A stretch of DNA of 64,000 bases from Peptoniphilus harei (lineage in GTDB: Bacteria > Bacillota > Clostridia > Tissierellales > Peptoniphilaceae), in NCBI RefSeq assembly GCF_900454685.1, contig NZ_UATM01000032.1, positions 310,001 through 374,000 of the forward strand. Direction: 5' to 3'. The position numbers and the translations under genes are program-made. The notes below the pieces were generated by a model that saw only the letters and a program-made list of their open reading frames with translations, did not search any database and had not been told where the DNA came from. This document shows, one piece after another, positions 51,609-60,838 of the stretch. How positions within the stretch are numbered: position 1 is the stretch's first letter; every line of letters begins with the position of its first letter.

Positions 51609-53612
51609 TTATAGGAATAGTCCGCCGTATGCAACAAATAGTGGTGCGAATACAAGGGATACAACAGTTATAAGTTTAATTAGAATATTAAGAGAAGGTC
51701 CTGATGTATCTTTGAATGGGTCACCAACTGTGTCTCCAGTTACAGCTGCCTTGTGAGCTTCTGAACCTTTACCACCGTGTGCTCCACCTTCGATGTATTT
51801 TTTAGCGTTGTCCCAAGCTCCACCAGCGTTTGACATAAAGATTGCCATTAATACACCAGTTACAAGAGCTCCTGCTTGAAGACCACCTAGGGCTTCTGTG
51901 CCAAGTAGTAGACCTACAAGGATTGGAACAATTACAGCGATTAGTCCTGGCACGATCATTTGCTTAAGAGCAGCACCTGTTGAGATGTCAACACATCTTG
52001 CATAGTCAGGAGTAGCCTTACCTTCCATGATTCCAGGAATTTCTTTAAATTGTCTTCTTACTTCGTCGATCATTTCTGATGCTGCGTTACCAACTGCTGA
52101 CATAGTAAGTGCAGAGAAGGCAAATGGAAGCATACCACCAACGAAAGTTGCAGCAATAACTTCTGGCTTAGAAATGTCAATTCCTGTTAGGCCAGTAGCG
52201 TTAATATAAGAAACGAAAAGTGCAAGGGCAGTAAGTGCTGCTGATCCAATTGCAAATCCCTTTCCTATAGCTGCTGTTGTATTACCAACAGAGTCAAGTG
52301 AGTCTGTAATATCACGAACGTCTTCTGGTAGTTCACACATTTCTGCAATACCACCAGCGTTGTCTGCGATTGGTCCATAAGCGTCTACGGCAATTGTCAT
52401 ACCAGTTGTTGAAAGCATACCAACAGCTGCAAGAGAAATTCCGTAAAGTCCTACGATTGGGTCAGCGTTTCCGCCAGCTCCAATGTAAGCTGCAATAATA
52501 CCAATAGCGATAACAATGATTGGTCCAACTGTTGACATCATACCAACAGAAAGTCCAGCAATAATATTTGTTGAAGAACCAGTTTCTGATTCTGCTCCAA
52601 TTCTCTTAACTGGTGCATAATCTTCAGCTGTGTAATATTCTGTAAATTTAGAAATTATTAGACCAACTGCAATACCAATGATTACTGGTGCAAATGGTGC
52701 AAAACTTCCAAAGATGTAGTTTGATAAAAGTGCTGAAGCTATCATTGTAACACCAGCTGCTACATATTCACCTGCGTTAAGAGCTTTTTGTGGGTTCTTG
52801 TCTCCCTTAACAAAGAAAGCAGCTACAATTGATGCTAAGATACCAATTGTTGCAACAAGAATACCAAATTTAACACCTTCTTCTCCATAAGCTACAACTC
52901 CAAGAGTGATAACTGAAAGAAGTGCTCCAACGTAAGATTCAAATAAGTCAGCTCCCATTCCAGCAACGTCACCAACGTTATCTCCTACGTTATCAGCGAT
53001 AACTGCAGGGTTTCTTGGGTCGTCTTCTGGGATACCAGCTTCAACTTTACCTACAAGGTCAGCTCCAACGTCTGCAGCCTTAGTGTAGATACCGCCACCA
53101 ACTCTTGCGAAAAGTGCAATAGATGATGCTCCAAGTGAAAATCCTGTAATAATTTCAGTTTGTCCACCTGTTATGAAATATGCGCCAGTAATACCAATAA
53201 TTCCTAGACCAACAACGCACATTCCCATTACAACTCCACCTGAAAAGGCAACGTCAAGGGCTTTACCTAGGCCACCCTTCCATGCTGCGTTTGTTGTTCT
53301 AACGTTTGCTCTTGTAGCAACCTTCATACCAACATAACCAGCAGCTACTGAAAAGATAGCTCCTACTACGAAACAAATAGCAGTTGGAATTGATCTAAGT
53401 CCTACTGCCAAGATAATTGCAAGTACAATTACAAATACAACAAGAGCCTTATATTCTCTTGTTAAAAATGCCATAGCTCCTTCTGAAATGTAAGAAGAAA
53501 TTTCTTTCATTCTTTCATTTCCGGCATCTTGTTTTGACACGAAACTTGCCTTAAATGCAGCAAATAATAGTGCCAAAACGCCGACTATAGGAGCTAGATA
53601 TAACATATCCAT
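51609..53612 (-). CDS. hppA: Membrane-bound ion-translocating pyrophosphatase
   Basis: 667 residues with about 16 membrane helices. The pyrophosphate site is intact: [40 protein letters not shown] and the C-terminal [20 protein letters not shown]. The [10 protein letters not shown] segment has Ala where K+-independent enzymes have Lys, which predicts the K+-dependent class. That class includes both H+ and Na+ pumps. It converts PPi energy into an ion gradient. Since this organism probably uses Na+ in energy conservation, a Na+ pump is plausible but not shown. Confidence 0.96.
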   Translation of the reverse strand: MDMLYLAPIVGVLALLFAAFKASFVSKQDAGNERMKEISSYISEGAMAFLTREYKALVVFVIVLAIILAVGLRSIPTAICFVVGAIFSVAAGYVGMKVATRANVRTTNAAWKGGLGKALDVAFSGGVVMGMCVVGLGIIGITGAYFITGGQTEIITGFSLGASSIALFARVGGGIYTKAADVGADLVGKVEAGIPEDDPRNPAVIADNVGDNVGDVAGMGADLFESYVGALLSVITLGVVAYGEEGVKFGILVATIGILASIVAAFFVKGDKNPQKALNAGEYVAAGVTMIASALLSNYIFGSFAPFAPVIIGIAVGLIISKFTEYYTAEDYAPVKRIGAESETGSSTNIIAGLSVGMMSTVGPIIVIAIGIIAAYIGAGGNADPIVGLYGISLAAVGMLSTTGMTIAVDAYGPIADNAGGIAEMCELPEDVRDITDSLDSVGNTTAAIGKGFAIGSAALTALALFVSYINATGLTGIDISKPEVIAATFVGGMLPFAFSALTMSAVGNAASEMIDEVRRQFKEIPGIMEGKATPDYARCVDISTGAALKQMIVPGLIAVIVPILVGLLLGTEALGGLQAGALVTGVLMAIFMSNAGGAWDNAKKYIEGGAHGGKGSEAHKAAVTGDTVGDPFKDTSGPSLNILIKLITVVSLVFAPLFVAYGGLFL

Positions 53613-53634
53613 TCTAATCCTCCTTAAATTTTAA

Positions 53635-53859
53635 TTAAATTGCAGCTAAAATAATAAGTGCAAGTGCAAAAACGATGCTTGAACCAATAACAATTCTGTT
53701 TTGGATATCTTTTTTACTAGAACCCTTGTGAGATCCCCACATGCTAGTTTCTTCGCCTTGAAGAGTTCCTAGACCAGCTTGTTCTGATTCCATTTGTGCA
53801 ACTACACTTATTACAATTATGCTCGCAATAATAATTATAATAGATAATAAAGTTTGCAA
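53635..53859 (-). CDS. secG: Preprotein translocase subunit SecG
   Basis: 74 residues starting at TTG with GGGAGG eight bases upstream. Two hydrophobic segments (LLSIIIIIASIIVISVVAQM and IVIGSSIVFALALIILAAI) flank a glycine-rich loop (GLGTLQGEETSMWGSHKG), the standard SecG shape. It assists SecYE in protein export. It lies between the HD-domain pseudogene and hppA, with about 23 bases before hppA, so these may be co-transcribed. Confidence 0.88.
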   Translation of the reverse strand: MQTLLSIIIIIASIIVISVVAQMESEQAGLGTLQGEETSMWGSHKGSSKKDIQNRIVIGSSIVFALALIILAAI

Positions 53860-53949
53860 ACTTATACCTCCCTTAAATTTCTATAACATATAAATTCTAA
53901 CACAGCAAGGCTTGCTAATCAACGAATTTATAGGATATTTTGGCATTTT

Positions 53950-54539
53950 TTAATAGCTTATTTCCCTTTTTAAGGCTTCTTCAATAATATTTTCCATCTC
54001 CTGCATGGCAAGAAGAGTTTTTTCTATTAGCTCATCAAGTTCCCAACCCAGCTTTTCTGCTCCTCTTTTTATTACATCACGAGAGCAGCCTTCTGCGAAC
54101 TTCTTGTCTTTAAATTTTTTCTTCACGCTCTTTAAGTTCATATCCTTGGTGCTCTTTGATGGTCTCATAAGAGATGCTGCATAAATTAAACCTGTAAGTT
54201 CATCAGTTGCAAATAATATCTTCTCCATGAAGAGTTCTGTTCGACATCAGAACATATCCCAGACCCGTGGGCCATAATGGCATGGATGAGTTCATCGCTT
54301 CCACCTGCTTCTCTTAAGATTTCTGGCGTATTCTTTAGGTGTTCTTCAGGATATCTTTCATAGTCCACATCGTGGAGTAGTCCTGCCATCTTCCAAAAGT
54401 CTACATTGTCCTTGTCATACTCTTCTGCAAAGTATCCCATTACATTTTCAAGTGTAAGGGCATGTCTTATGTGAAATTGTTCCTTGTTGTATTCTTTCAA
54501 AAGTTTTAATCCATCTTCTCTACTTAATCCACTCTTCAT
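53950..54539 (-). pseudogene. HD-domain hydrolase, split by a one-base frameshift
   Basis: Two overlapping frames together encode one HD-domain protein of about 196 residues. The first (ATG at 54539 after AGGAG) contains the metal site LLHDVDYERYPEEH and ends in a wrong frame after HGSGICSDVEQN. The second begins at MEKILFATDELTGLIYAASL and has the C-terminal RPSKSTKDMNLKSVKKKFKD. Adding one T in AACTCTTCATGG joins both as DVEQNSFMEKILF. The span (590 nt) is one short of a multiple of three. The gene may be dead or the base may be miscalled. HD proteins are phosphohydrolases. Confidence 0.82.
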
Positions 54540-54605
54540 GTGATCCACTCCTTTTGCCTAATTTTATCACAATAATTTTTGAATTTCACTTTTATCTACT
54601 TGTGT

Positions 54606-54611
54606 TATAAT
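54606..54611 (+). promoter_or_regulatory. Extended -10 promoter of gap
   Basis: TGTTATAAT (TATAAT at 54606-54611) about 35 bases before the ATG. A -35 match is weak. The extended -10 may compensate. Confidence 0.55.
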
Positions 54612-54645
54612 GAAGGTAAGAATGCAATGAACAATGGAGGTTTTT

Positions 54646-55665
54646 ATGAAAAAAAATGTTGGCATAATGGGCTTTGGTAGAATTGGTAGAGATGCTCTAA
54701 GGATCTGGGCCCTAAGAGACGATGTTAATTTTGAAGTTACTCACGTAGCTGTTAGAAATTTAGACAAAACTCTAAAAGAAAGAACTCACCTATTTAAATA
54801 CGACTCAATCTATAGAAAGTTCCCTGGTGAAATTGAATTCACTGACGACGGAATGATTATCAATGGAAAGAAAGTTACTTTCGTTGAATCAAAGACTCCT
54901 GACAAGATGAACTGGAAGGACCTCGGTGTTGATGTTGTTATTGATTCATCTGGTGCCTTCAAGGACGAAGAACAAGCAAGAGGTCACCTTGAAAGTGGTG
55001 CAAAAAAAGTTGTCTTAACTTCTCCAGGCAAGGGCAACATGCTTACAGTTGTTATGGGAGTTAACGACGACAAGTACGATCCAGAAAAACACGACATTAT
55101 CTCTAACGCGTCTTGTACAACAAACTGTCTTGCTCCAGTGACTAAGGTTATCTTAGAAAACTTTGGAATCAAGAAGGGACTTATGTCCACTGTTCACGCT
55201 TACACTAACGACCAAAACATCCACGACGGTGTTCACAAGAAGGACATGAGACGTGCAAGAATGGGAGCAGAAAATATAATTCCAACTTCAACTGGTGCAG
55301 CTAAGGCTGTTGGAAAAGTTATTCCAGAAGTTGACGGAATCTTAACTGGCTTTGCCCTAAGAGTTCCTGTTCCAACTGGATCATTAGTTGACGTAACTTT
55401 TGAACTTGAAAAAGAAGCTACAGTTGAAGAAATCAACGCAGCTATCAAGAAGGCTTCTGAAAATGAATTAAAGGGTATCCTTGCTTACTCAGAAGACGAA
55501 CTTGTTTCTTCTGACATTATTGGCGACGAACACTCTTCTATTTTCGACTCACTTCTTACAACTGTTAACGGAAAAATGGTTAAACTTGTTTCATGGTATG
55601 ACAACGAATGGGGTTACACTGAAAGAGTTATTGACCTAACAGAAAAAATTGTTGAATCTCTATAA
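54646..55665 (+). CDS. gap: Glyceraldehyde-3-phosphate dehydrogenase
   Basis: The ATG at 54646 follows GGAGG by 5 bases, giving 339 residues. NAD-binding GIMGFGRIGRDALR, the catalytic SNASCTTNCLAPV with the nucleophilic cysteine, the general-base HAYTNDQNIHDG, RARMGAENIIPTSTGAAKAV and SWYDNEWGYTERV are all intact. It converts G3P to 1,3-bisphosphoglycerate. The codon use is strongly biased, consistent with high expression. It is alone, not in a gap-pgk-tpi operon. Confidence 0.97.
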   Translation: MKKNVGIMGFGRIGRDALRIWALRDDVNFEVTHVAVRNLDKTLKERTHLFKYDSIYRKFPGEIEFTDDGMIINGKKVTFVESKTPDKMNWKDLGVDVVIDSSGAFKDEEQARGHLESGAKKVVLTSPGKGNMLTVVMGVNDDKYDPEKHDIISNASCTTNCLAPVTKVILENFGIKKGLMSTVHAYTNDQNIHDGVHKKDMRRARMGAENIIPTSTGAAKAVGKVIPEVDGILTGFALRVPVPTGSLVDVTFELEKEATVEEINAAIKKASENELKGILAYSEDELVSSDIIGDEHSSIFDSLLTTVNGKMVKLVSWYDNEWGYTERVIDLTEKIVESL

Positions 55666-55676
55666 GATTTTAATTA

Positions 55677-55704
55677 CAAGGCTTGCTTAGGCAGGCCTTT
55701 TTTG
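55677..55704 (+). terminator. Terminator of gap
   Basis: AAGGCTTGC-TTAG-GCAGGCCTT followed by TTTTT. Confidence 0.9.
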
Positions 55705-55785
55705 TTTGCCTAAGTTTTTATTATAAGTTATCATTGTTTTATAAATTAGTAGAAAATATTTTATGGACTTAAATAGGAGGTCTTA

Positions 55786-56643
55786 ATGATTAATAAATAT
55801 AAAATAAGTGGCAAGAAAATAAAAATAGAAGACTTGGAAGAAAAAATTGTAAGTAAAGAAAAAGATGATGAAATAAAAAGGGAACTTTATGAAGATCTTG
55901 TCCCAAGATTAAGAGGGCTTCACGAAAAACTTTTTGCAGAATCAAAACAGGGAATCCTTGTTGTCCTCCAAGCAATTGACGCTGCAGGTAAGGACGAGAT
56001 AATAAAATATATTTTTTCCAACCTTGAACCCCAAGGCCTAAAGAACACATCCTACGGCAAGCCAACTGACGAAGAAAATGCCCACGACTATCTTTGGAGG
56101 ATGGCTAAGGGCCTTCCTAAGAGGGGCGAAGTTGCAATCCTAAACCGTTCCTACTACGAAGATATTATTTCGCCAAAAATTTATGACACTCTAGGTCATC
56201 TTCCAGATGAAATTAAAAACGACGAAAATCTTTGGGAAAAGAGATACAAGCACATCAACAACTTTGAGGAATACCTTGTTGAAAATGGCTTTAAGGTCGT
56301 GAAATTTTTCTTCAATGTTTCCAAAGATGAGCAGAGAAAGAGACTTCTTGAGAGAATCGAAGACCCAAAGAAGAATGCCGACTTCTCCTTTTCCGACTTA
56401 GATGACAGGGACAATTGGGACAAGTACCAAGTTGCCTTTGAAGAAATGTTAAACAATACTTCAACAGAAACTGCCCCATGGTATGTACTTCCAGCAGACA
56501 ATCCTTGGCTTGCAAGAAAAATTGCAACTCTTGCCCTTATTGAAACAATGGAAGAAATAAATCCAAAGTACCCGACTTTCACAGGCGAAGACAAGAAAAA
56601 GGCAGAAGAAATTGCTGACAAGTTAAGAAATAAAGAAATTTAA
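55786..56643 (+). CDS. PPK2-family polyphosphate kinase
   Basis: 285 residues. Walker A-like QAIDAAGKDEIIKYIFSNLE, Walker B-like RGEVAILNRSYYEDI and the lid (KRLLERIEDPKKNADFSFSD, DRDNWDKYQ) are as in short PPK2 enzymes, which transfer phosphate between polyphosphate and nucleoside mono- or diphosphates. The Class (AMP or ADP acceptor) is not resolved from these motifs. Located beside gap, it may adjust nucleotide pools. AGGAGG six bases before the ATG. Confidence 0.9.
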   Translation: MINKYKISGKKIKIEDLEEKIVSKEKDDEIKRELYEDLVPRLRGLHEKLFAESKQGILVVLQAIDAAGKDEIIKYIFSNLEPQGLKNTSYGKPTDEENAHDYLWRMAKGLPKRGEVAILNRSYYEDIISPKIYDTLGHLPDEIKNDENLWEKRYKHINNFEEYLVENGFKVVKFFFNVSKDEQRKRLLERIEDPKKNADFSFSDLDDRDNWDKYQVAFEEMLNNTSTETAPWYVLPADNPWLARKIATLALIETMEEINPKYPTFTGEDKKKAEEIADKLRNKEI

Positions 56644-56686
56644 TTTTTTAACTTTCAAAATTCACAATATAATAGAAGAAAAAATT

Positions 56687-56722
56687 AAGACCAAGGTGTG
56701 CAAGCCTTGGTCTTTTTTTTAA
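56687..56722. terminator. Bidirectional terminator between PPK2 and the metA fusion gene
   Basis: AAGACCAAGG-TGTGCAAG-CCTTGGTCTT with T runs on both strands. The fusion gene's stop codon lies within the T tract. Confidence 0.9.
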
Positions 56723-58515
56723 TCCTTTATAATTGTTCCATGATTTTCTGGATCATTGGTGTTTAAAATTTTTATAGTTATATTTTTCTTGGCAACGGGA
56801 TTTATGGCATCCTCTTGATAAACTTGGGCTCCCTCTCCAATAATTTCCTTTAATTCTGTGTAGGAAAGCTTGTCAATAGTCTTGGCATCTGGGTCACTAT
56901 TGGGGTCAGATGTCATGATTCCATTTACATCAGTCCAGTTCTCATAAACCTTGGAGTCAAGGGCATAAGCGATGAGGCTGCCTGTGTAGTCGCTGCCTCC
57001 CCTTGTGAAAGTAACAATGTTTCCCTTCTCGTCGCTCCCATAAAAACCTGGGACAACTGCCTTTTTGTTTTCTCCAATGTGGTTTTGGATGGCCCTCTTG
57101 GACTTTTCTATATCAACTTGTCCCCTATCATCAAAGATGATTAGGTCCTTGGCATCAATAAAATCGTAATTCAGATATCTTGCAAGGAGCTTGGCATTAA
57201 GGTATTCGCCCCTGGACACAATAAAGTCCTTGTCCCTGGACTCCTTTATCTCATCAAAAACAAACTTCAATTCATCATCCCAAAAATCTTCAAGACTTAG
57301 GTCTTGGGCTATGGATAAAAACCTATTTTTAATTTTTTCAACTTGCTTGTCACGACTTAAGTTCTGAACTTCTAATTCTTCCTCAAGAGATTTTATGATT
57401 TCTTTCACTTCTTCAATCCTCAAGTTTTTGTCAGAAAGAGAAATCAATTCGTCGGTGATTTTTGTGTCCTTCTTAAATCTTCTTCCCGGTGCAGAAACCA
57501 CAATCACGTCCCTGTCTTCCTTGGAGAAGATAATTTTCTTCACCTTGGCAAATTGTCCTGCGTCCTTTAGGGAGCTTCCGCCAAATTTTGAAACTGACTT
57601 TCCCTCAATACTATCAATGGCAAAGGGAGTTTCTTGGTAGACGCAGTAGTTGAGCCAGTTGGAGAAGAAGAGGTTGCCCGCAGACCTCCACCTAATTTTT
57701 ATATCCTTCTTAGGGTCGTTGTCTTCATAATAATTTATTGGCGGAGCAATCTTCTTGCCTTGAGATAGGTCTCTGATGTATTCATTGTGGAGGGTGTTCT
57801 TGTCATATTCCCAGTGGCCAAAGTTAAAGACAAACCTGTTGTCCTTACTTGTCACAAGAGAAACTCCAGTGTCGGGCCTTGCTGCAAGGACTTCTAAATC
57901 TGAAAAGCCTTCAAAGTCTTCAAGGTCAACATAAGTGTGCCTTGATGTTGGGACCAAGAAACTGTCATCAAAGCCCTTGACGATCTTATTGTCCCTTAGC
58001 TTGTCAAATTCAAAAACCCCAAAGATTTTTTCGTCGCTAAGCTTGTGCTCAATCTTGTAGTAGTGATAGAGGGCAGCTTGGGCAGACCAGCATATAAACA
58101 TTGTTGAATAGACATTTTTCTTGGCAAATTCGAAAATCGTCTTTAGCTCATCCCAATATTTTATCTTTTCATAGGCTAGGGTCTCAATAGGGGCCCCAGT
58201 AATTATCATGGCGTCGTACTTATTGTTTTTTATATCGTCATAAGTCTTGTAAAAGGACTTCAGCCTCTTGGCATCGGAGTTGTTTGGATTGTAGGACTCC
58301 ATCCTCACAAGGTCGATGTTAATTTGCAAGGCAGTGTTTGAAAGCATCCTCAAGAGTTGAAGTTCAGTTTCTTCCTTCTTGGGCATCAAGTTTACAATGG
58401 CAATGCTAAGGGGTCTTATGTCCTGCTTAATGGCAAAGGAATCCCTCATTGTAAAAATATTTTCTCTTTGCAAAACTTCTTCAACAATTAAATCTCTAGG
58501 TATTATTAATGGCAT
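56719..58515 (-). CDS. Homoserine O-acetyltransferase (MetA) fused to an aspartokinase domain
   Basis: AGAGGAG seven bases before the ATG at 58515 sets a 598-residue protein. Residues 1-300 are a MetA enzyme: catalytic Cys142 (MFICWSAQAALYHYY), His234 and Glu236 (GHWEYD). Glu111 (TGAPIE) is the residue associated with acetyl-CoA rather than succinyl-CoA use. From ~305 to 598 an aspartokinase catalytic domain follows: KFGGSSLKDAG, the TFTRGGSDYTGSLIAYALDS site, and SYTELKEIIGEGAQVY. No ACT regulatory domain follows, so feedback by lysine or threonine is not expected through this protein. It links the first step of the aspartate pathway and the methionine branch step. Preceded by a T-box. Confidence 0.92.
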   Translation of the reverse strand: MPLIIPRDLIVEEVLQRENIFTMRDSFAIKQDIRPLSIAIVNLMPKKEETELQLLRMLSNTALQINIDLVRMESYNPNNSDAKRLKSFYKTYDDIKNNKYDAMIITGAPIETLAYEKIKYWDELKTIFEFAKKNVYSTMFICWSAQAALYHYYKIEHKLSDEKIFGVFEFDKLRDNKIVKGFDDSFLVPTSRHTYVDLEDFEGFSDLEVLAARPDTGVSLVTSKDNRFVFNFGHWEYDKNTLHNEYIRDLSQGKKIAPPINYYEDNDPKKDIKIRWRSAGNLFFSNWLNYCVYQETPFAIDSIEGKSVSKFGGSSLKDAGQFAKVKKIIFSKEDRDVIVVSAPGRRFKKDTKITDELISLSDKNLRIEEVKEIIKSLEEELEVQNLSRDKQVEKIKNRFLSIAQDLSLEDFWDDELKFVFDEIKESRDKDFIVSRGEYLNAKLLARYLNYDFIDAKDLIIFDDRGQVDIEKSKRAIQNHIGENKKAVVPGFYGSDEKGNIVTFTRGGSDYTGSLIAYALDSKVYENWTDVNGIMTSDPNSDPDAKTIDKLSYTELKEIIGEGAQVYQEDAINPVAKKNITIKILNTNDPENHGTIIKD

Positions 58516-58561
58516 TTTTATTCTCCTCTTTTTTATTTGTACTTGAGGAAGGAAGACAATA

Positions 58562-58800
58562 AAAAAAGCTTCCATCCCTAAAGGACGAAAGCTATTTCGT
58601 GTTACCACCTTAATTCTCTTCCAACTCGCGATGGAAGACTCTTCAAGTACTATCATACTCTATCGCTGTAACGGGCGCGCCCGTGCCTACCTAAATATCG
58701 ATAGACCCTCAAGAAGGACCATGTTCTCCCAATCTTCCTCTACTTCTCTCACCAAACGAAGCTCTCTTTAATCAGTCAAGAAGGATACTCTTCCTCTTAT
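58562..58800 (-). ncRNA. T-box riboswitch, methionine-type
   Basis: Minus strand: stem I begins GAAGAGTATCC with the AGAGAGCTTCGTTTGGTGAG loop motif and a GAACATGGTCC specifier loop. The specifier codon read is ATG at 58720-58722. The T-box bulge AAGGTGGTAACACG (58599-58612) carries TGGT, complementary to the 3' end of a tRNA with discriminator A, as in tRNA-Met. A terminator AGCTTTCGTCC-TTTA-GGGATGGAAGCT plus seven T is at 58562-58595. Uncharged tRNA-Met would allow readthrough into the fusion gene. Confidence 0.88.
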
Positions 58801-58816
58801 TGAGTTATTTTTCATT

Positions 58817-58845
58817 ATAATAGCACCAATATTCATTAATGTCAA
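58817..58845 (-). promoter_or_regulatory. Promoter of the T-box/metA fusion transcript
   Basis: Minus strand TTGACA (58840-58845), 17 bases, TATTAT (58817-58822), about 17 bases before the T-box. Confidence 0.75.
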
Positions 58846-58880
58846 TTGCAAAAACCTTGTGGAATTTTTAATTTTTGCCA

Positions 58881-59239
58881 ACTTGTAAATTCTTATAACT
58901 TGATAAATTTTTAGCACTTCATAATTATCTCTAACTCTCTTATTTTTTATGACTTAATAAATTTCTATCACTTAATATATTTTTAGCACTTCATAAATTT
59001 CTATCATCTAACATCTTTTTGTGACTTCATAAGTTCTTACCACTTTAAAGTTTGTTATCACTTCATACGTATTTATCACTTCATAAGATTTTATCTTTTC
59101 ATAAATTCCTTTCATTTTTCCATTTGTTATCACTTGGCAAGTTTTTATAGCTTCATAATTTCTTCTCAAGTCGTAAAATCTTATCACTTTATAATTTTTT
59201 GAAACTTATAAATATTTACAAGTTCCAAATTTTCTGCAA
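58881..59239. repeat. 18-bp degenerate tandem repeat array D (about 20 units)
   Basis: The first unit begins at 58881 and the next at 58898 (17 apart); from there 19 units begin every 18 bases to 59222 with no slip. Consensus ACTTCATAAATTTTTATC. Many units are near-identical, e.g. ACTTCATAAATTTCTATC and ACTTCATAAGATTTTATC. All frames contain stops. It fills the space between the metA promoter and the citF terminator. Confidence 0.9.
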
Positions 59240-59264
59240 AAAAAGAGAGGCTCTTGCCTCCCTT
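59238..59264 (-). terminator. Terminator of the citrate lyase operon
   Basis: Minus strand GGGAGGC-AAGA-GCCTCTC followed by seven T. Confidence 0.88.
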
Positions 59265-59290
59265 TTATGAGTATGGTTATATTTTAATTT

Positions 59291-60838
59291 TTAAGCTTCC
59301 TTCTTAATTACATCGATTATAGAACCGTCTCTGTATTCTACAACTGCAACTACTTCGTCAGAGAATTCAACTTCTTCAGGTTTACCTGTAAGTTTTTCTG
59401 CCATTTCTTGTAGTTCCTTGATGTCCTTAAGTTCAATTCCAGCTTTTTCGAATTTTTCGATTAAGTCTTTTCTCTTTGGATTTACAGCAATACCGTAGTC
59501 AGTACAGATTACATCAACAGCTTCGCCTGGAGTACAAACTGTTGTAACCTTGTCTTTGACAATTGGATTTCTTGATCTTACAAGTGGTGCTAGTATAAGT
59601 GACATTTCTGCACCTGGTGCTGTATCTTGGTGACCACCAACTGCTTGGTTGATAACTCCGTCTGATCTTGTCATTACGTTTACGTTGAAGTCAGTGTCAA
59701 CTTCAAGGGCTCCAAGTAATACAAAGTCTAGAGTGTTAACTGCAGGTGTTGGGTTGTTAGGGTTTGCGTATGAAGATGCAGTTTGTTCAAAGTGTTTTGT
59801 GTTTTCACGGATTGATCTTACTGCGTCAAGGTCAAAGGATTGTGTATCATAGATACCGTCAATTAAACCTTCTTCAAGCATTGTCACCATATATCCAGTG
59901 ATTCCACCAAGGGCCATTGATGCCTTGATGTTATCCTTCTTCATTTCTTCACGAAGAAGTTTTGCAACTGCAAGAGTTGAACCTGCTGCTCCAGTTTGGA
60001 ATCTAAAGCCGTCCTTGTAAAGTCCAGAAGCCTTGATCGCCTTAACTGCGTTGTTAGCAATTAGTAAGTCACGTGGGTTGTCGTTGAATCTAATTGATCC
60101 AGAAACAATTCCCTTTGGATCTCCAATTGCGTCAACTTCTACAACATAGTCAACATACATCATGCCAATTGAAGCAGGAATATTTGGGAATGGTACAAGG
60201 TTGTCTGTAATTGCAACTACACAGTCAGCGTACTGTGCGTCAACAATTGCATAGCCAAGTGATCCACAAGCTGCCTTTCCTTCTCTACCATTTATGTTTC
60301 CATATTCGTCACATGCTGGTGCTGCTAAAAAGGCAACGTCAATGTGAAGCTCTCCATCTTCAATTGCTCTTGCACGTCCACCGTGAGAACGGATAATGCA
60401 AGGTTTTTTAAGGATACCTTGTGAAATTTTTTCTCCAAGTTCTCCTCTTAGTCCAGATGATTGAATTCCAGTGATTACACCTTGTTCAATTAATGGGATT
60501 AACTTGTCGTGACATGGTGAAAGTGATGATGGAGCAAGAGTTAGATCCTTGATTCCCATATCAGCAATAACTTGCATTACCATGTTTACAACATAGTCAC
60601 CATTTCTTAGGTGGTGGTGGAAGGAAATTGTCATTCCGTCCTTAAGTCCACTCTTCTTAACAGCTTCTTCAATAGAACCTAGAAGTTTTTTCTCGTCCCT
60701 ATTTCCGTATCTAATTTTTGGAGAAGCCTTTCTTTCAGTTCTAAGATATTTGCCTTCGCCTTTGAAAGGAACAAGTTCGCCAATGCCTTCAAGGGATTCA
60801 GGGATATCTCTTCCTACTGCATTTTTATTATAGTTCAT
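59291..60838 (-). CDS. citF: Citrate lyase alpha subunit (citrate CoA-transferase)
   Basis: The ATG at 60838 with AAGGAGG upstream overlaps the citE stop by 11 bases. 515 residues, family length. Conserved segments include TERKASPKIRYGNRDEKKLL, SFHHHLRNGDYVVNMVMQVI, RSHGGRARAIEDGELHIDVA and FDPCDEYGN-like APACDEYGNINGREGKAACG. The subunit swaps the acetyl group of the prosthetic group for citrate in the citrate lyase complex (EC 4.1.3.6). It is last in citS-citD-citE-citF. Confidence 0.95.
   Translation of the reverse strand: MNYNKNAVGRDIPESLEGIGELVPFKGEGKYLRTERKASPKIRYGNRDEKKLLGSIEEAVKKSGLKDGMTISFHHHLRNGDYVVNMVMQVIADMGIKDLTLAPSSLSPCHDKLIPLIEQGVITGIQSSGLRGELGEKISQGILKKPCIIRSHGGRARAIEDGELHIDVAFLAAPACDEYGNINGREGKAACGSLGYAIVDAQYADCVVAITDNLVPFPNIPASIGMMYVDYVVEVDAIGDPKGIVSGSIRFNDNPRDLLIANNAVKAIKASGLYKDGFRFQTGAAGSTLAVAKLLREEMKKDNIKASMALGGITGYMVTMLEEGLIDGIYDTQSFDLDAVRSIRENTKHFEQTASSYANPNNPTPAVNTLDFVLLGALEVDTDFNVNVMTRSDGVINQAVGGHQDTAPGAEMSLILAPLVRSRNPIVKDKVTTVCTPGEAVDVICTDYGIAVNPKRKDLIEKFEKAGIELKDIKELQEMAEKLTGKPEEVEFSDEVVAVVEYRDGSIIDVIKKEA

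Noticed and set aside
58881..59239. CRISPR-like or other spacer-repeat array
   Set aside because: Units are directly adjacent with no spacers, are too degenerate and too short, and there are no cas genes.
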